A DNA stretch of 64,000 bases from Burkholderia cepacia (GTDB lineage: Bacteria; Pseudomonadota; Gammaproteobacteria; Burkholderiales; Burkholderiaceae). The stretch's first letter is position 1. Each line of letters starts with the position of its first letter. This document shows positions 17,566 through 26,030 of this stretch, one piece after another. The stretch spans positions 2,356,001 to 2,420,000 of the forward strand of contig NZ_CP013443.1 in assembly GCF_001718835.1 (NCBI RefSeq). The letters are read 5' to 3'. The notes below the pieces were generated by a model that did not search any database, was not told where the DNA came from, and saw only the letters and a program-made list of their open reading frames with translations. Made by a program: the position numbers and the translations under genes.

Positions 17566-18168
17566 ATGATCACGCTCTCCGGCCAATTGGCCATCAAGAC
17601 CATCCACGGGCGCAACGGCGACTTCAATGTCGGTCGCCTTGCCACCTCCATCGGCGAGTTCGTCATCAAGAACGCCGAACTCGATCAATACGCCGAAGGC
17701 AAGTACGACGGCGATTTTCTCGTCACGGAAATTTTTCCGTGGACCTATCCCACCGGCGGCCGCATGGTCATCGAAATCCGTGCACGACTCGGTGGCATGA
17801 CGCTGTCCGCCGCGGACGCACTGAGCCGCGACGAAGCGAGCGCCTTGAGTCCGCAGGAAGTCGATCCGATCGATGAGGAAACGTCCGCCACACCACCGGT
17901 ACCCACCACGGGTTCGACCAGCGCGGCGCACGATCCGCTCATCGATACGACGCCGTTTGGCACGAAAGCGCCAGCCGCGCAGCACGCTGCGAGTGCCGGC
18001 CGTGCCAACGACGAAAGCTTGTTCGGCGCACTCTGGCCACTCGGCGACATCGTCAAGCTCGATGCCACCGTCGACCGGCGCCTGCTGCGTCAGCAGCGCG
18101 ATCGGCTCGGCGCACTGGGTTACGAATTCGCACCACTCTCGCAGGATTGGCACCGCCTCGCCGCTTGA
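17566..18168 (+). CDS. DUF3275 family ICE protein
   Basis: A 200-residue protein from the second ATG (M-I-T-L), which fits the GAGGATG site and family start better than the ATG five codons earlier. Residues 1-80 carry the conserved N-domain (G-x-L-A-I-K-T-I-x-G-R-N-G-x-F-x-V-G-x-L, then F-V-I-K-N-A-E-L-D-Q-Y, G-x-Y-x-G-x-F); a Pro/Thr/Ala-rich linker (about 100-145) precedes a conserved C-terminal helical segment (S-L-F-G-x-L-W-P-L). Family of ICEs and plasmids, function unknown. Confidence 0.85.
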   Translation: MITLSGQLAIKTIHGRNGDFNVGRLATSIGEFVIKNAELDQYAEGKYDGDFLVTEIFPWTYPTGGRMVIEIRARLGGMTLSAADALSRDEASALSPQEVDPIDEETSATPPVPTTGSTSAAHDPLIDTTPFGTKAPAAQHAASAGRANDESLFGALWPLGDIVKLDATVDRRLLRQQRDRLGALGYEFAPLSQDWHRLAA

Positions 18169-18202
18169 TCGCTTTCTCCCCTGTTCCGCTCCTCCCCCGT
18201 TT

Positions 18203-18247
18203 GGGGCAACCGCTCGCTCCCCCGGCGACGTTGCCCCTCTTTTTTTT
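18203..18247 (+). terminator. Rho-independent terminator
   Basis: GGGGCAAC pairs with GTTGCCCC across a 19-base loop, followed by TCT and a run of seven or more T. It closes the DUF3275 gene. Confidence 0.75.
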
Positions 18248-18264
18248 CTCTCAAGGACATCACC

Positions 18265-18915
18265 ATGCCTACCTCCCTTGCTTCGCGTACGCTCTACCCC
18301 ATCGACGAGTGCCCGGATCTGATGGCCGACGCCTGCGTGGGTGACGATCACGGCGAACTCGTCTTTCTGTCCGTCTGGGCGCGCGACACCGCAATCCAGG
18401 CCTTCCTCGCCCGTCTCACGCTCAGCCCCAGCGAACAGGGTCTCGACCGGTTCCATCTCGTCACGGATCAGGGCGTGTCGGTGCCCGTCATCGTCGGCAA
18501 TGTCGAACGACTCGACAAGCGCAGCACGCGCGCGTTTCGCCGCACGCTGTTCGGCTCACTCGTCAACCTGTGGCTGTTCGACAAACGCTGCGTGAAGCCC
18601 GACAAGGCGAATGCGACGGCGCTCGCACTGCTGCCGCGTACCACGGTGTCAAGCACCGAACGGCTCTGGTCGCTGGTGCGCGATACCTGCCCCTTGCCAT
18701 TGCTCGATCACTGGCACGACACCGTGCTCGAACTGCTTACGCACGGCGACATGCTGAGACGTCTGCCGCTGGCCCTCGGGCCGCTCGACGGTTACCGGCT
18801 GGCGATCGACGTGCCCGTATTGACGGCGGCGCTCGGCGAACGCATTCGCGAGGGACGCCTCTCGGCATCGCCCTCCGAACCCGCCGTCACGGCACCGCTG
18901 GTGTGCGCGGCCTGA
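18265..18915 (+). CDS. ICE conserved hypothetical protein
   Basis: A 216-residue soluble protein with an ATG behind CAAGGA, starting right after a terminator, so it needs a promoter inside or across it. It has an early beta segment (residues 10-80) and a helical second half. No catalytic or metal motif was recognised. Homologues occur beside the methyltransferase gene in this ICE class; the role is unknown. Confidence 0.6.
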   Translation: MPTSLASRTLYPIDECPDLMADACVGDDHGELVFLSVWARDTAIQAFLARLTLSPSEQGLDRFHLVTDQGVSVPVIVGNVERLDKRSTRAFRRTLFGSLVNLWLFDKRCVKPDKANATALALLPRTTVSSTERLWSLVRDTCPLPLLDHWHDTVLELLTHGDMLRRLPLALGPLDGYRLAIDVPVLTAALGERIREGRLSASPSEPAVTAPLVCAA

Positions 18916-18976
18916 TCTCCCACGGGACATGCATCGTCGCATGCCCTCATCGTTCCTTCTCTTCAGGAGTATCCCC

Positions 18977-20086
18977 ATGGCTCTGATGTTTCCGCGGCTG
19001 GCACGCAATTTTGTGAAAGCCGGCTATTTCCCCACCGACGAAGGCACGCTCGAACGCGTGCTCTTGGCACTGGCCCCCTCCACAGGGCCGATGTGCATCC
19101 TCGATCCATGCGCCGGCGAAGGCGTCGCGATCGCCGAAGCGGCCCATGCGCTCGGGCGTGACTGGGTACGCGTGTACGCCGTAGAGTACGACGCCGAACG
19201 CGCTATCCATGCCCGGCAACTGGTCGATCGCTGCCTGCACGGTGACCTGATGGACACGATCATCAGCCGCCAAACCTTCGGTTTGCTCTGGCTCAATCCG
19301 CCCTACGGCGATTTGAGTCGCGATGCGAACGGCAACCTGGGCTACCAGGGTCAAGGCCGTGCGCGTCTCGAGAAACTGTTCTATCAACGCACGCTACCGC
19401 TGCTGCAATACGACGGCGTGCTCGTATTCATCGTCCCCCACACCATCCTCGATGCCGAGCTGGTCGGTTGGTTGACACGTCACTTAGCGGATCTTCGCAT
19501 CTACCGTGCGGTGGACACGCAGTTCAAACAGGTGGTGATCCTCGGTCGTCGCGTGCGACAGCGCGACCAGGCCGTCGACGGCGCCAAGGCGATACGCAGC
19601 CATTTGCTGGCGATCGGTCATGGCGACGTCGATGCGGACGAGCTGCCGGAGGCATGGTCCTTCGAGCCGTACACCGTACCGGTATCGCCCGCCGAGCCGG
19701 AGCATTTCTACCGGGTCACGCTCGATCCGGCGCAATTCGAAGACGAAGTGCAGCGCCTGCAAGGGTTGTGGCCGTCCGTCGACACGCATCTGGGCGCCGC
19801 GCAGCAAACTCTGCGTCCGCCGGCACGTGCATTGTCGCAGTGGCATCTCGCGTTGGCCCTCGCGGCCGGCGCGATCTCTGGCGTGGTGACCTCCAAGACC
19901 GGCAAGGTGCTGGTCGTGAAGGGCGACACGCACAAGGAGAAGACGCTGCAGACGGAATACACCGAGCGTGACGACGGCTCCATCGCCGAAACGCGCATCC
20001 TCACCGACAGGTTCGTCCCCATCATCCGCGCCTGGGACATGACACCGGGCTCGCCGACGCGCGGCGACGTACTCACCATTCGCTGA
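18977..20086 (+). CDS. DUF6094-type DNA/RNA methyltransferase-like protein
   Basis: A 369-residue protein; the ATG follows CAGGAG, while upstream in-frame ATGs do not. The N-half is a class I SAM-dependent methyltransferase: D-P-C-A-G-E-G (residues 43-49) for SAM binding and N-P-P-Y (107-110), the catalytic motif of amino-methyltransferases acting on adenine or cytosine. The C-half (about 230-369) is a separate domain with V-V-T-S-K-T-G-K-V-L-V-V-K-G and the R-I-L-T-D final part seen in DUF6094 proteins. Probably modifies element DNA; it precedes the small plasmid-related gene and a SNF2-like helicase. Confidence 0.8.
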   Translation: MALMFPRLARNFVKAGYFPTDEGTLERVLLALAPSTGPMCILDPCAGEGVAIAEAAHALGRDWVRVYAVEYDAERAIHARQLVDRCLHGDLMDTIISRQTFGLLWLNPPYGDLSRDANGNLGYQGQGRARLEKLFYQRTLPLLQYDGVLVFIVPHTILDAELVGWLTRHLADLRIYRAVDTQFKQVVILGRRVRQRDQAVDGAKAIRSHLLAIGHGDVDADELPEAWSFEPYTVPVSPAEPEHFYRVTLDPAQFEDEVQRLQGLWPSVDTHLGAAQQTLRPPARALSQWHLALALAAGAISGVVTSKTGKVLVVKGDTHKEKTLQTEYTERDDGSIAETRILTDRFVPIIRAWDMTPGSPTRGDVLTIR

Positions 20087-20128
20087 TTGTCGCCCACCGA
20101 CGACACGTCGCTTTCATCCACCCACCGG

Positions 20129-20163
20129 GGTCACCGTACCCCGCCGGGGTGCTGTGACCTCTT
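20129..20163 (+). terminator. Compound hairpin, terminator-like
   Basis: GGTCAC/GTGACC outer stem and ACCCC/GGGGT inner stem, followed by TCTTTC. It lies between the methyltransferase and the next small gene. Confidence 0.55.
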
Positions 20164-20182
20164 TCATCAACAGGAGGCATCC

Positions 20183-20476
20183 ATGGCACTCGAATCCTTA
20201 TCGCCCGCGCGCTTCACTCCCGGTCGTCTGATCATGACGGCCGGCGTCGATACGCTGATCCATCAGGGACGGCTCAATCCACTGCCTTACCTGCGTCGTC
20301 ATCTTTGCGCTGACTGGGGCGAACTTTGCGACGCCGATCGCCGCAGGAACGACACCGCGCTCACACACGGCGACCGTTTGCTGTCGTCCTATCAGGTCAC
20401 GCCTGACATGACACTGTGGATCATCACCGAATGGGATCGCAGCGTCACCACACTGCTCTTGCCATCGGAATACTGA
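20183..20476 (+). CDS. Small plasmid-related ICE protein
   Basis: A 97-residue soluble protein with an ATG after CAGGAGG. Its layout (F-x-x-G-R-L-I-M-T near residue 15, L-x-R-H-x-x-x-D-W-G-E-L-C near 38-50, S-S-Y-x-V and L-W-I-I-T-E-W-D-R, ending L-L-L-P-S-E-Y) is that of the short proteins often labelled plasmid-related in ICEs. Activity unknown. The hairpin GGGGC/GCCCC with CCCT/AGGG at 20492-20519 follows it. Confidence 0.7.
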   Translation: MALESLSPARFTPGRLIMTAGVDTLIHQGRLNPLPYLRRHLCADWGELCDADRRRNDTALTHGDRLLSSYQVTPDMTLWIITEWDRSVTTLLLPSEY

Positions 20477-20557
20477 GTTCCTCTTCGTTCCCCCTGGGGC
20501 AGGTCATCGCCCCACAGGGACGGTGCATGCCCCTTTCTTTTCCAAGGAGTTTGCACC

Positions 20558-22825
20558 ATGTCGCTCGATACACTTTCCGATGCGCCCGAACAGGGCGATC
20601 TGCTCGAAGCAGCGGCCTCGCCGCTTACGCTGTCTCTGCAGGATTTCGTCACCGAGTTTGGCGACGAATTGCTGGAGGCCCTCAACAGCGCCAACCCGCC
20701 GGTCTACGCCGGGCAACCTCGCGCCCATCGTCAACTCGTCCTCGCCGGTCTCAAGCGCCGCTTGTTCCCTGCCCAGGCTGATGTCGTCCATGCCGTCACC
20801 GAGCTCCTGATCGAACGCCACGAGCGTGCGGCGATCGTCAATGGCGAAATGGGGTGTGGCAAAACGACCGTCGGCATCGCCACCGCAGCGGTGCTGCACG
20901 CGGTAGGCTATCGCCGCACGCTCGTGCTCTCGCCGCCGCATCTCGTCTACAAATGGCGGCGCGAAATTCTCGAAACCGTCGCGGGTGCCAAGGTGTGGGT
21001 GCTCAATGGCCCGGACACGCTTGTCAAGCTGATGACGCTGCGTGAAGCGTTGCATGTGCCGGCACAAGGTCAGGAGTTTTTTGTGCTGGGCCGTGTGCGC
21101 ATGCGCATGGGCTTCCATTGGAAGCCCGCGTTCGTGCATCGTCGCACCGTACACGGCTCCATCGGTGCCTGTCCGCACTGTGGCGACATCATCACCGACC
21201 TCGACGGCGAACCGATCAACCCGATCGAACTCGATGCCGAGGACATCCGTCGCAAGTGCGCGCACTGCGCGTCACCGCTCTGGACGCTGATGCGTCCACG
21301 CACGGTGTCCGCCAACGATCAATCGACCGCCGTGCTCAAGGCGCTCAAGCGTATTCCGACCATCGGTGAAGTGACCGCACAGAAGCTGATGAAGCAATTC
21401 GGCGAGGCGTTTCTTGCGTCCATGCTCGGCGACAACCTGTTCGAGTTCATCAACCTGATGGACGAGCACGGTGAGCTGGTGTTCTCCGACCGTCAGGCCC
21501 AGCGCATGGAACGCGCGATGGCGAACATGGAGTTCGGCTTCGGCGAAGGTGGTTATCAGCCCTCCGAGTACGTCAAGCGCTATTTGCCGCAAGGCACGTT
21601 CAACTTGCTGATTGCGGACGAAGCGCACGAGTACAAGAACGCGGGTTCCGCACAGGGCCAAGCCATGGGCGTGCTCGCCGCCAAGGCGCGCAAGACGTTA
21701 CTGCTCACCGGCACATTGATGGGCGGCTACGCCGATGACCTCTTTCATCTTTTGTTCCGGTCGTTGCCGGGACGCATGATCGAAGATGGGTATCGGCCGA
21801 ATCGCCAAGGCAGTCTGACATCGGCCGCGATGGCTTTCATGCGCGATCACGGCGTGTTGAAGGACATCTATTCGGAGAGCACGGGTTCGTCGCACAAGAC
21901 GGCCAAGGGCTCGAAGATCACGGTGCGCACGGTCAAGGCGCCCGGGTTTGGTCCGAAGGGCGTATTGCGTTGCGTCCTGCCGTTCACGGTGTTCCTGAAA
22001 CTCAAGGACATCGGCGGCAACGTCCTACCACCGTATGACGAGGAGTTTCGCGACGTCGCGATGACGTCCGAACAAGCCTCAGCCTACCGGCAGTTGTCGG
22101 GCACGTTGACGATGCATCTCAAGCAGGCGCTCGCCAAACGCGATACGACCTTGCTCGGCGTGGTCCTCAACGTGCTGCTCGCTTGGCCCGACACGTGTTT
22201 TCGGTCCGAGACGGTGAAGCATCCGCGCACGCACGCGATGCTGGCGTTCACACCCGCGCAATTCGGCGATCTGGACGTCATGCCGAAAGAGCGGGAACTC
22301 ATCGACATCTGCCGACAGGAAAGAGCCGCCGGTCGCAAGACCTTGGTCTATAGCGTTTATACGGGTACGCGCGACACGGCGGCCCGGCTGAAGACGTTAC
22401 TCGAGCAGGAAGGCTTCAAGGTGGCGGTGCTGCGCGCAAGCGTGGACGCCTCCCGCCGCGAAGACTGGATCGCCGAGCAGCTCGATCGCGGGATCGACGT
22501 ACTGGTCACTAACCCGGATCTCGTGAAAACCGGCCTGGATTTGCTGGAATTCCCGACCATCGTCTTCATGCAGTCCGGGTACAACGTCTACACGCTGCAA
22601 CAGGCCGCGCGTCGTTCCTGGCGCATCGGCCAAAAGCAACCGGTGAAAGTGATCTACCTCGGCTACGCCGAGACCTCGCAGATGCACTGCCTTGCCCTGA
22701 TGGCGAAGAAGATTGCTGTCTCACAAAGCACCTCGGGTGATGTGCCCGATTCCGGCCTGGATGTGCTCAATCAGGACGGGGATTCGGTCGAGGTAGCACT
22801 GGCCCGTCAGCTGGTAACAACGTGA
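20558..22825 (+). CDS. SNF2-like DEAH helicase with zinc insertion
   Basis: A 755-residue superfamily 2 protein. Walker A (G-E-M-G-C-G-K-T-T) begins near residue 96, D-E-A-H is at 354-357, motif III-like L-L-T-G-T is near 388, and the C-lobe ends in the R-R-S-W-R-I-G-Q motif near 683-690. Between motifs I and II lies an insertion with two C-x2-C pairs (C205/C208 and C234/C237), probably a zinc ribbon. The ATG follows AAGGAG. It is a regular member of this ICE class next to the DUF6094 methyltransferase; the pairing resembles modification/helicase modules, but the true job is unknown. A strong terminator follows. Confidence 0.85.
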   Translation: MSLDTLSDAPEQGDLLEAAASPLTLSLQDFVTEFGDELLEALNSANPPVYAGQPRAHRQLVLAGLKRRLFPAQADVVHAVTELLIERHERAAIVNGEMGCGKTTVGIATAAVLHAVGYRRTLVLSPPHLVYKWRREILETVAGAKVWVLNGPDTLVKLMTLREALHVPAQGQEFFVLGRVRMRMGFHWKPAFVHRRTVHGSIGACPHCGDIITDLDGEPINPIELDAEDIRRKCAHCASPLWTLMRPRTVSANDQSTAVLKALKRIPTIGEVTAQKLMKQFGEAFLASMLGDNLFEFINLMDEHGELVFSDRQAQRMERAMANMEFGFGEGGYQPSEYVKRYLPQGTFNLLIADEAHEYKNAGSAQGQAMGVLAAKARKTLLLTGTLMGGYADDLFHLLFRSLPGRMIEDGYRPNRQGSLTSAAMAFMRDHGVLKDIYSESTGSSHKTAKGSKITVRTVKAPGFGPKGVLRCVLPFTVFLKLKDIGGNVLPPYDEEFRDVAMTSEQASAYRQLSGTLTMHLKQALAKRDTTLLGVVLNVLLAWPDTCFRSETVKHPRTHAMLAFTPAQFGDLDVMPKERELIDICRQERAAGRKTLVYSVYTGTRDTAARLKTLLEQEGFKVAVLRASVDASRREDWIAEQLDRGIDVLVTNPDLVKTGLDLLEFPTIVFMQSGYNVYTLQQAARRSWRIGQKQPVKVIYLGYAETSQMHCLALMAKKIAVSQSTSGDVPDSGLDVLNQDGDSVEVALARQLVTT

Positions 22826-22838
22826 CCGTCCTTTCTAT

Positions 22839-22871
22839 GCCGCTAACCCGTTTCGGGCTAGCGGCTTTTTT
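22839..22871 (+). terminator. Rho-independent terminator
   Basis: GCCGCTAACCCG pairs with CGGGCTAGCGGC (one mismatch) across a TTT loop and runs into TTTTTT. It ends the helicase gene and marks the left border of the ApeA-like cargo. Confidence 0.9.
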
Positions 22872-23111
22872 CTTCTGCTGAGATTTGTGAGGAGATGAAG
22901 GTCGCCTATCGCACCATACCGTCATCAGGAAAGCCTTCGCCGCAGCGGCTGCTTGCCGCGTGAGACCGTTTCTCCTCTATCCATGATCGACGCCTTCCGG
23001 CAACCAGTACGTGTGCATTCTGTCAAACTACGAATTCTGAGCCTTTAGTGAGCCCATCTCAGCGATGCGAAGTCAGCTCCACGCCTCAAGGAACCGATAC
23101 GGCTATAGAAC

Positions 23112-24785
23112 ATGATATTCACCAAAGAACATACCCACTCGGTGGAGTTCCATCACGACGAACTCGGCAGCCTCGGTGAGGGGAAACTATCTTTCGGGGG
23201 TGGCACGCCAGTACGCGGTCGATTGCCGCTGACGAGCCCGATACCGCATTCCGATACGGAGTATTTGCTTGGCGTGGTGCAGGCAATAGCCGAAAACGGG
23301 AAGTCATACACGCTGCACGGGTGCAAGGCGTATGGCTTTACGATCTACGCTGACTTTTTGATAGTCGGGAATGTTCTGGACGATGGGTTTCGGAGCGTAT
23401 CCATTCGATACAGCGACATATCCGAATGGTTTATGCAATGGCGTCGCATCGAAGGAAAAGTCGGCGAGACGCTCACATGGTCAGAACTACCGCAACAGAT
23501 ATCTGTGGATTTTGAGGATGGCAAGCGGCAATTCAAACTGACCACGGAATACGAGAGCGACCTAACATCCAAAGGCGAAGATCATGTGCTTCACGAGCAC
23601 ATCGAGTTCGCACTTGAGCAAACGGGCGGCGTGCTCACGCTAGATGATGCGAAGGGCAAGGCCATGGAGGTCGCCCGCCTACTCTCCATCCTGATCGCTC
23701 ATCCGGTGTCGATCGTGGACATCCACGTACAGACCGTCGATACGAATCGATTCCATCGGCTTTACTTCCCTACGTTCCGGTCAGTCGATCGAGATACATC
23801 CGACAGTACGTTCGTACGCAGCTGCTTTACGCAAAAACATGCTCTCGACGATCGATGGCAGACAATATTTCAAAACTACTATCGATCTCCGCACCGTAGC
23901 GTGCGCTGGACCCGTCTCGCAGGGATGCAACGTTACGAAGGCTTTTGGGAATACAAGGCGCTTGGATACATCAGCTTGCTCGACAGCTACGTCAGTCACT
24001 ATGCCGGACGTGGAAAGAAATCCCTAACGCCGCCCAATCCGAAAAAGATGAGCGCGCTTGAGGGCGAACTGGTCCAGATGTCGCCCAAACTCGGTGAAAC
24101 GACGATCAAGTCGATACTTGATGCCGTCAACCGAATGTTTTCGTTTAGCCAAGAACCGAAATTCCCCGAGAAGTATCAAGCAACCATCGCGGCTACCGAC
24201 GCGGATATCGTAAAGATCATCAACATCGCGGAACGCGACTTCCGGCTGATCAAAAGGGTCCGTGACAAGATTGCGCATGGCGATGATATAGGACTGGAAG
24301 ACGGCGACCTTGAGCAGATCGGCACGGTCGTCAGCAGAATCGAATTGCTGTTGACCTACTGGGCCTACATCGACTTCGGCCTGTCGAAAACCGACTTTCT
24401 CGAGGGCTTGAACAACCCGCTCTGCCGTCTACGCCGACTCAGCCAGATCGATGAGAAACACCTCGCACGCGTATCCGAGACAGCGGAGTTCTTCCAGGTT
24501 TCGCCCGAGGTATTTCGCACGCTATCGTCACGCAAGGGGCTTGGAGTCTTCACCTGCTTTTTGAAGGGACCCAACCACGAGATCGAGTTTTCTGATCACT
24601 TCCAGCAAAAGCACCTGGACTGGCAGAACGCGCGCCACACGGGCATGTCCACATTCGAGCAGATCTTCGATGTGGAAGCCGGGATAGTCCGGCATGTGCC
24701 TCATCTCTTCATCGAATGCGGAGACGAAAGTATCGAGTTTCACGGCGCATATGTCTTCGACAAATCGCGCCTGAGTCAAGGATGA
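23112..24785 (+). CDS. ApeA-like HEPN anti-phage protein
   Basis: A 557-residue protein. The N-terminal half (about 1-290) is beta-rich and looks like the ApeA N-terminal domain (early F-H-H-D-E-L-G, G-x-L-S-F-G-G, then R-L-P-L). The C-terminal half is helical and contains R384-D-K-I-A-H389, the R-x4-H catalytic motif of HEPN ribonucleases, about 20 residues after a F-R-L-I-K segment. ApeA proteins are single-gene abortive-infection effectors that probably cut RNA after sensing phage. The gene is visibly less GC-rich than the backbone, has a different codon style and is bounded by terminators, all signs of cargo. Confidence 0.7.
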   Translation: MIFTKEHTHSVEFHHDELGSLGEGKLSFGGGTPVRGRLPLTSPIPHSDTEYLLGVVQAIAENGKSYTLHGCKAYGFTIYADFLIVGNVLDDGFRSVSIRYSDISEWFMQWRRIEGKVGETLTWSELPQQISVDFEDGKRQFKLTTEYESDLTSKGEDHVLHEHIEFALEQTGGVLTLDDAKGKAMEVARLLSILIAHPVSIVDIHVQTVDTNRFHRLYFPTFRSVDRDTSDSTFVRSCFTQKHALDDRWQTIFQNYYRSPHRSVRWTRLAGMQRYEGFWEYKALGYISLLDSYVSHYAGRGKKSLTPPNPKKMSALEGELVQMSPKLGETTIKSILDAVNRMFSFSQEPKFPEKYQATIAATDADIVKIINIAERDFRLIKRVRDKIAHGDDIGLEDGDLEQIGTVVSRIELLLTYWAYIDFGLSKTDFLEGLNNPLCRLRRLSQIDEKHLARVSETAEFFQVSPEVFRTLSSRKGLGVFTCFLKGPNHEIEFSDHFQQKHLDWQNARHTGMSTFEQIFDVEAGIVRHVPHLFIECGDESIEFHGAYVFDKSRLSQG

Positions 24786-24895
24786 CTCACACGCCCACAT
24801 GGCAGCGATGTCATAGGCCGTGATGCTCGGTGAAGACACCGGCAGCGACTCTGGTGGCGTCAAACGGATACACTAAAGGCTGTCCGTCCACTTCC

Positions 24896-24928
24896 GGTCC
24901 CTCGGTTATCGCGGGACCTCTTTTTTTT
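24896..24928 (+). terminator. Rho-independent terminator
   Basis: GGTCCC / GGGACC around TCGGTTATCGC, followed by TC and eight T. It insulates the ApeA-like gene from the T4SS operon that starts just downstream. Confidence 0.85.
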
Positions 24929-24963
24929 CGCTCGCCTGGCGCACGGCCGCCAAACCCGCGACC

Positions 24964-24991
24964 TTGCTATAGGCTGGGCGCTTTCTATACC
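24964..24991 (+). promoter_or_regulatory. Sigma-70-type promoter candidate for csrA/T4SS operon
   Basis: TTGCTA, 16 bases, TATACC. It is placed right after a terminator and about 30 bases before the csrA start, the expected position for a promoter serving csrA and possibly the T4SS genes behind it. Confidence 0.5.
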
Positions 24992-25022
24992 TTCGTGCTT
25001 ACCAGTGTCCAGGGAAGGCCCC

Positions 25023-25292
25023 ATGCAACCATCGTCCGGCACACCGCGCGGCATGCTTATCTTGTCCCGCCATCCGCAAGAAACACTGCACATTGGCGAC
25101 GAGATCACCGTCACTGTCCTTGGCGTTCATGGCAATCAGGTTCGCCTCGACATCCAGGCCCCTGCCCACGTCGGCGTCCATCGCGAAGAAATCTACCGGA
25201 GCATTCAGGCGGAGAAGCGCGCCGCGGCCAATGCATCATCCACCCATCCTCCGGTCATCGTTCGCCGCGCACGCTCCAGCCACCACGAGTAA
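25023..25292 (+). CDS. csrA: CsrA-family post-transcriptional regulator (ICE)
   Basis: An 89-residue protein. I start it at the ATG at 25023, which has GGGAAGG before it; the usual CsrA start (M-L-I-L-S-R) is the internal ATG at 25053, so this copy would carry ten extra residues. The core (11-65) has L-I-L-S-R, then I-G-D-E-I-x-V-x-V-L-G, G-x-Q-V-R-L-D-I-x-A-P and V-H-R-E-E-I-Y, matching RNA-binding CsrA/RsmA dimers that bind GGA motifs in mRNA leaders. It opens the T4SS gene run, suggesting control of transfer or host mRNAs. The tail after residue 66 is Ala/Arg-rich. Confidence 0.88.
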   Translation: MQPSSGTPRGMLILSRHPQETLHIGDEITVTVLGVHGNQVRLDIQAPAHVGVHREEIYRSIQAEKRAAANASSTHPPVIVRRARSSHHE

Positions 25293-25427
25293 CCGCCCAG
25301 GCGCGGGACAACCTGCACATCGATACGACTCGCCCACACAATCGGGCGTTCGGTCGATCCGTTTTGACACGTGCACCCAGTCGCGCAAACGACGACTGTC
25401 ACGGCATCGCCATGCCGAGGTCATCGT

Positions 25428-26030
25428 ATGCCGTCACCCTCTCACCGCCGTGTGGCACGCAACGCGCTGCGTACCATCGCCGTTGCCGCCGCGACGACGT
25501 GCGTCACCGCATGCGCCACGTCCGCCCCACCAAACGCGACGCCGCCATCGATATCGATGGCGACACGTGAGCCTGCGTCACCGCCAGCCATTCCGGTCGT
25601 CCGCTACGGTCGCTACACGCTGATCGAGCTGGTGCCGGACGACGGTCAGCGCGATCTGATGCAGCAGGTGATCAATCTCACGATCCCCTCCGCCGCCAAC
25701 GCCACGGTCGGCGATGCCCTTCACTATGTGCTGCGGCGCTCGGGCTATCGACTCTGCGACGAGCACGCCGACACCACCGTCGTGCTATACGCCCTGCCTC
25801 TGCCCGCTGCGCACGAACATCTGGGGCCCATCACGTTGCGCGACGCGCTGCAACACCTCGCCGGGCCACGCTGGACCTTACTCGTCGATGACGAAACGCG
25901 CGAGGTGTGCTTCGCGCCGCAGCCCGACGATCACCCCACCTCGCCGGCGTCGTCCGCCTCATCACCCGATGCTCCGGTGCCGCTGAGGGATGCCGATCCG
26001 ATCAACGATTCCTTGGGAGGCCCGCAATGA
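25428..26030 (+). CDS. PilL N-terminal-domain lipoprotein (TIGR03748-like)
   Basis: A 200-residue protein starting at an ATG after CGAGG. The N-terminus has a basic stretch, a hydrophobic segment and V-T-A-C, a plausible lipobox. Residues 50-165 match the PilL N-domain (V-x-Y-G-R-Y-T-L-I-E-L, a D-A-L-x-Y-V-L-R-R-S-G-Y motif and T-L-R-D-A-L-Q-x-L-A-G-P), a secretin-like repeat found at the head of the ICE T4SS. No other type IV pilus gene is in the window. It overlaps the next start by 4 bases. Confidence 0.78.
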   Translation: MPSPSHRRVARNALRTIAVAAATTCVTACATSAPPNATPPSISMATREPASPPAIPVVRYGRYTLIELVPDDGQRDLMQQVINLTIPSAANATVGDALHYVLRRSGYRLCDEHADTTVVLYALPLPAAHEHLGPITLRDALQHLAGPRWTLLVDDETREVCFAPQPDDHPTSPASSASSPDAPVPLRDADPINDSLGGPQ

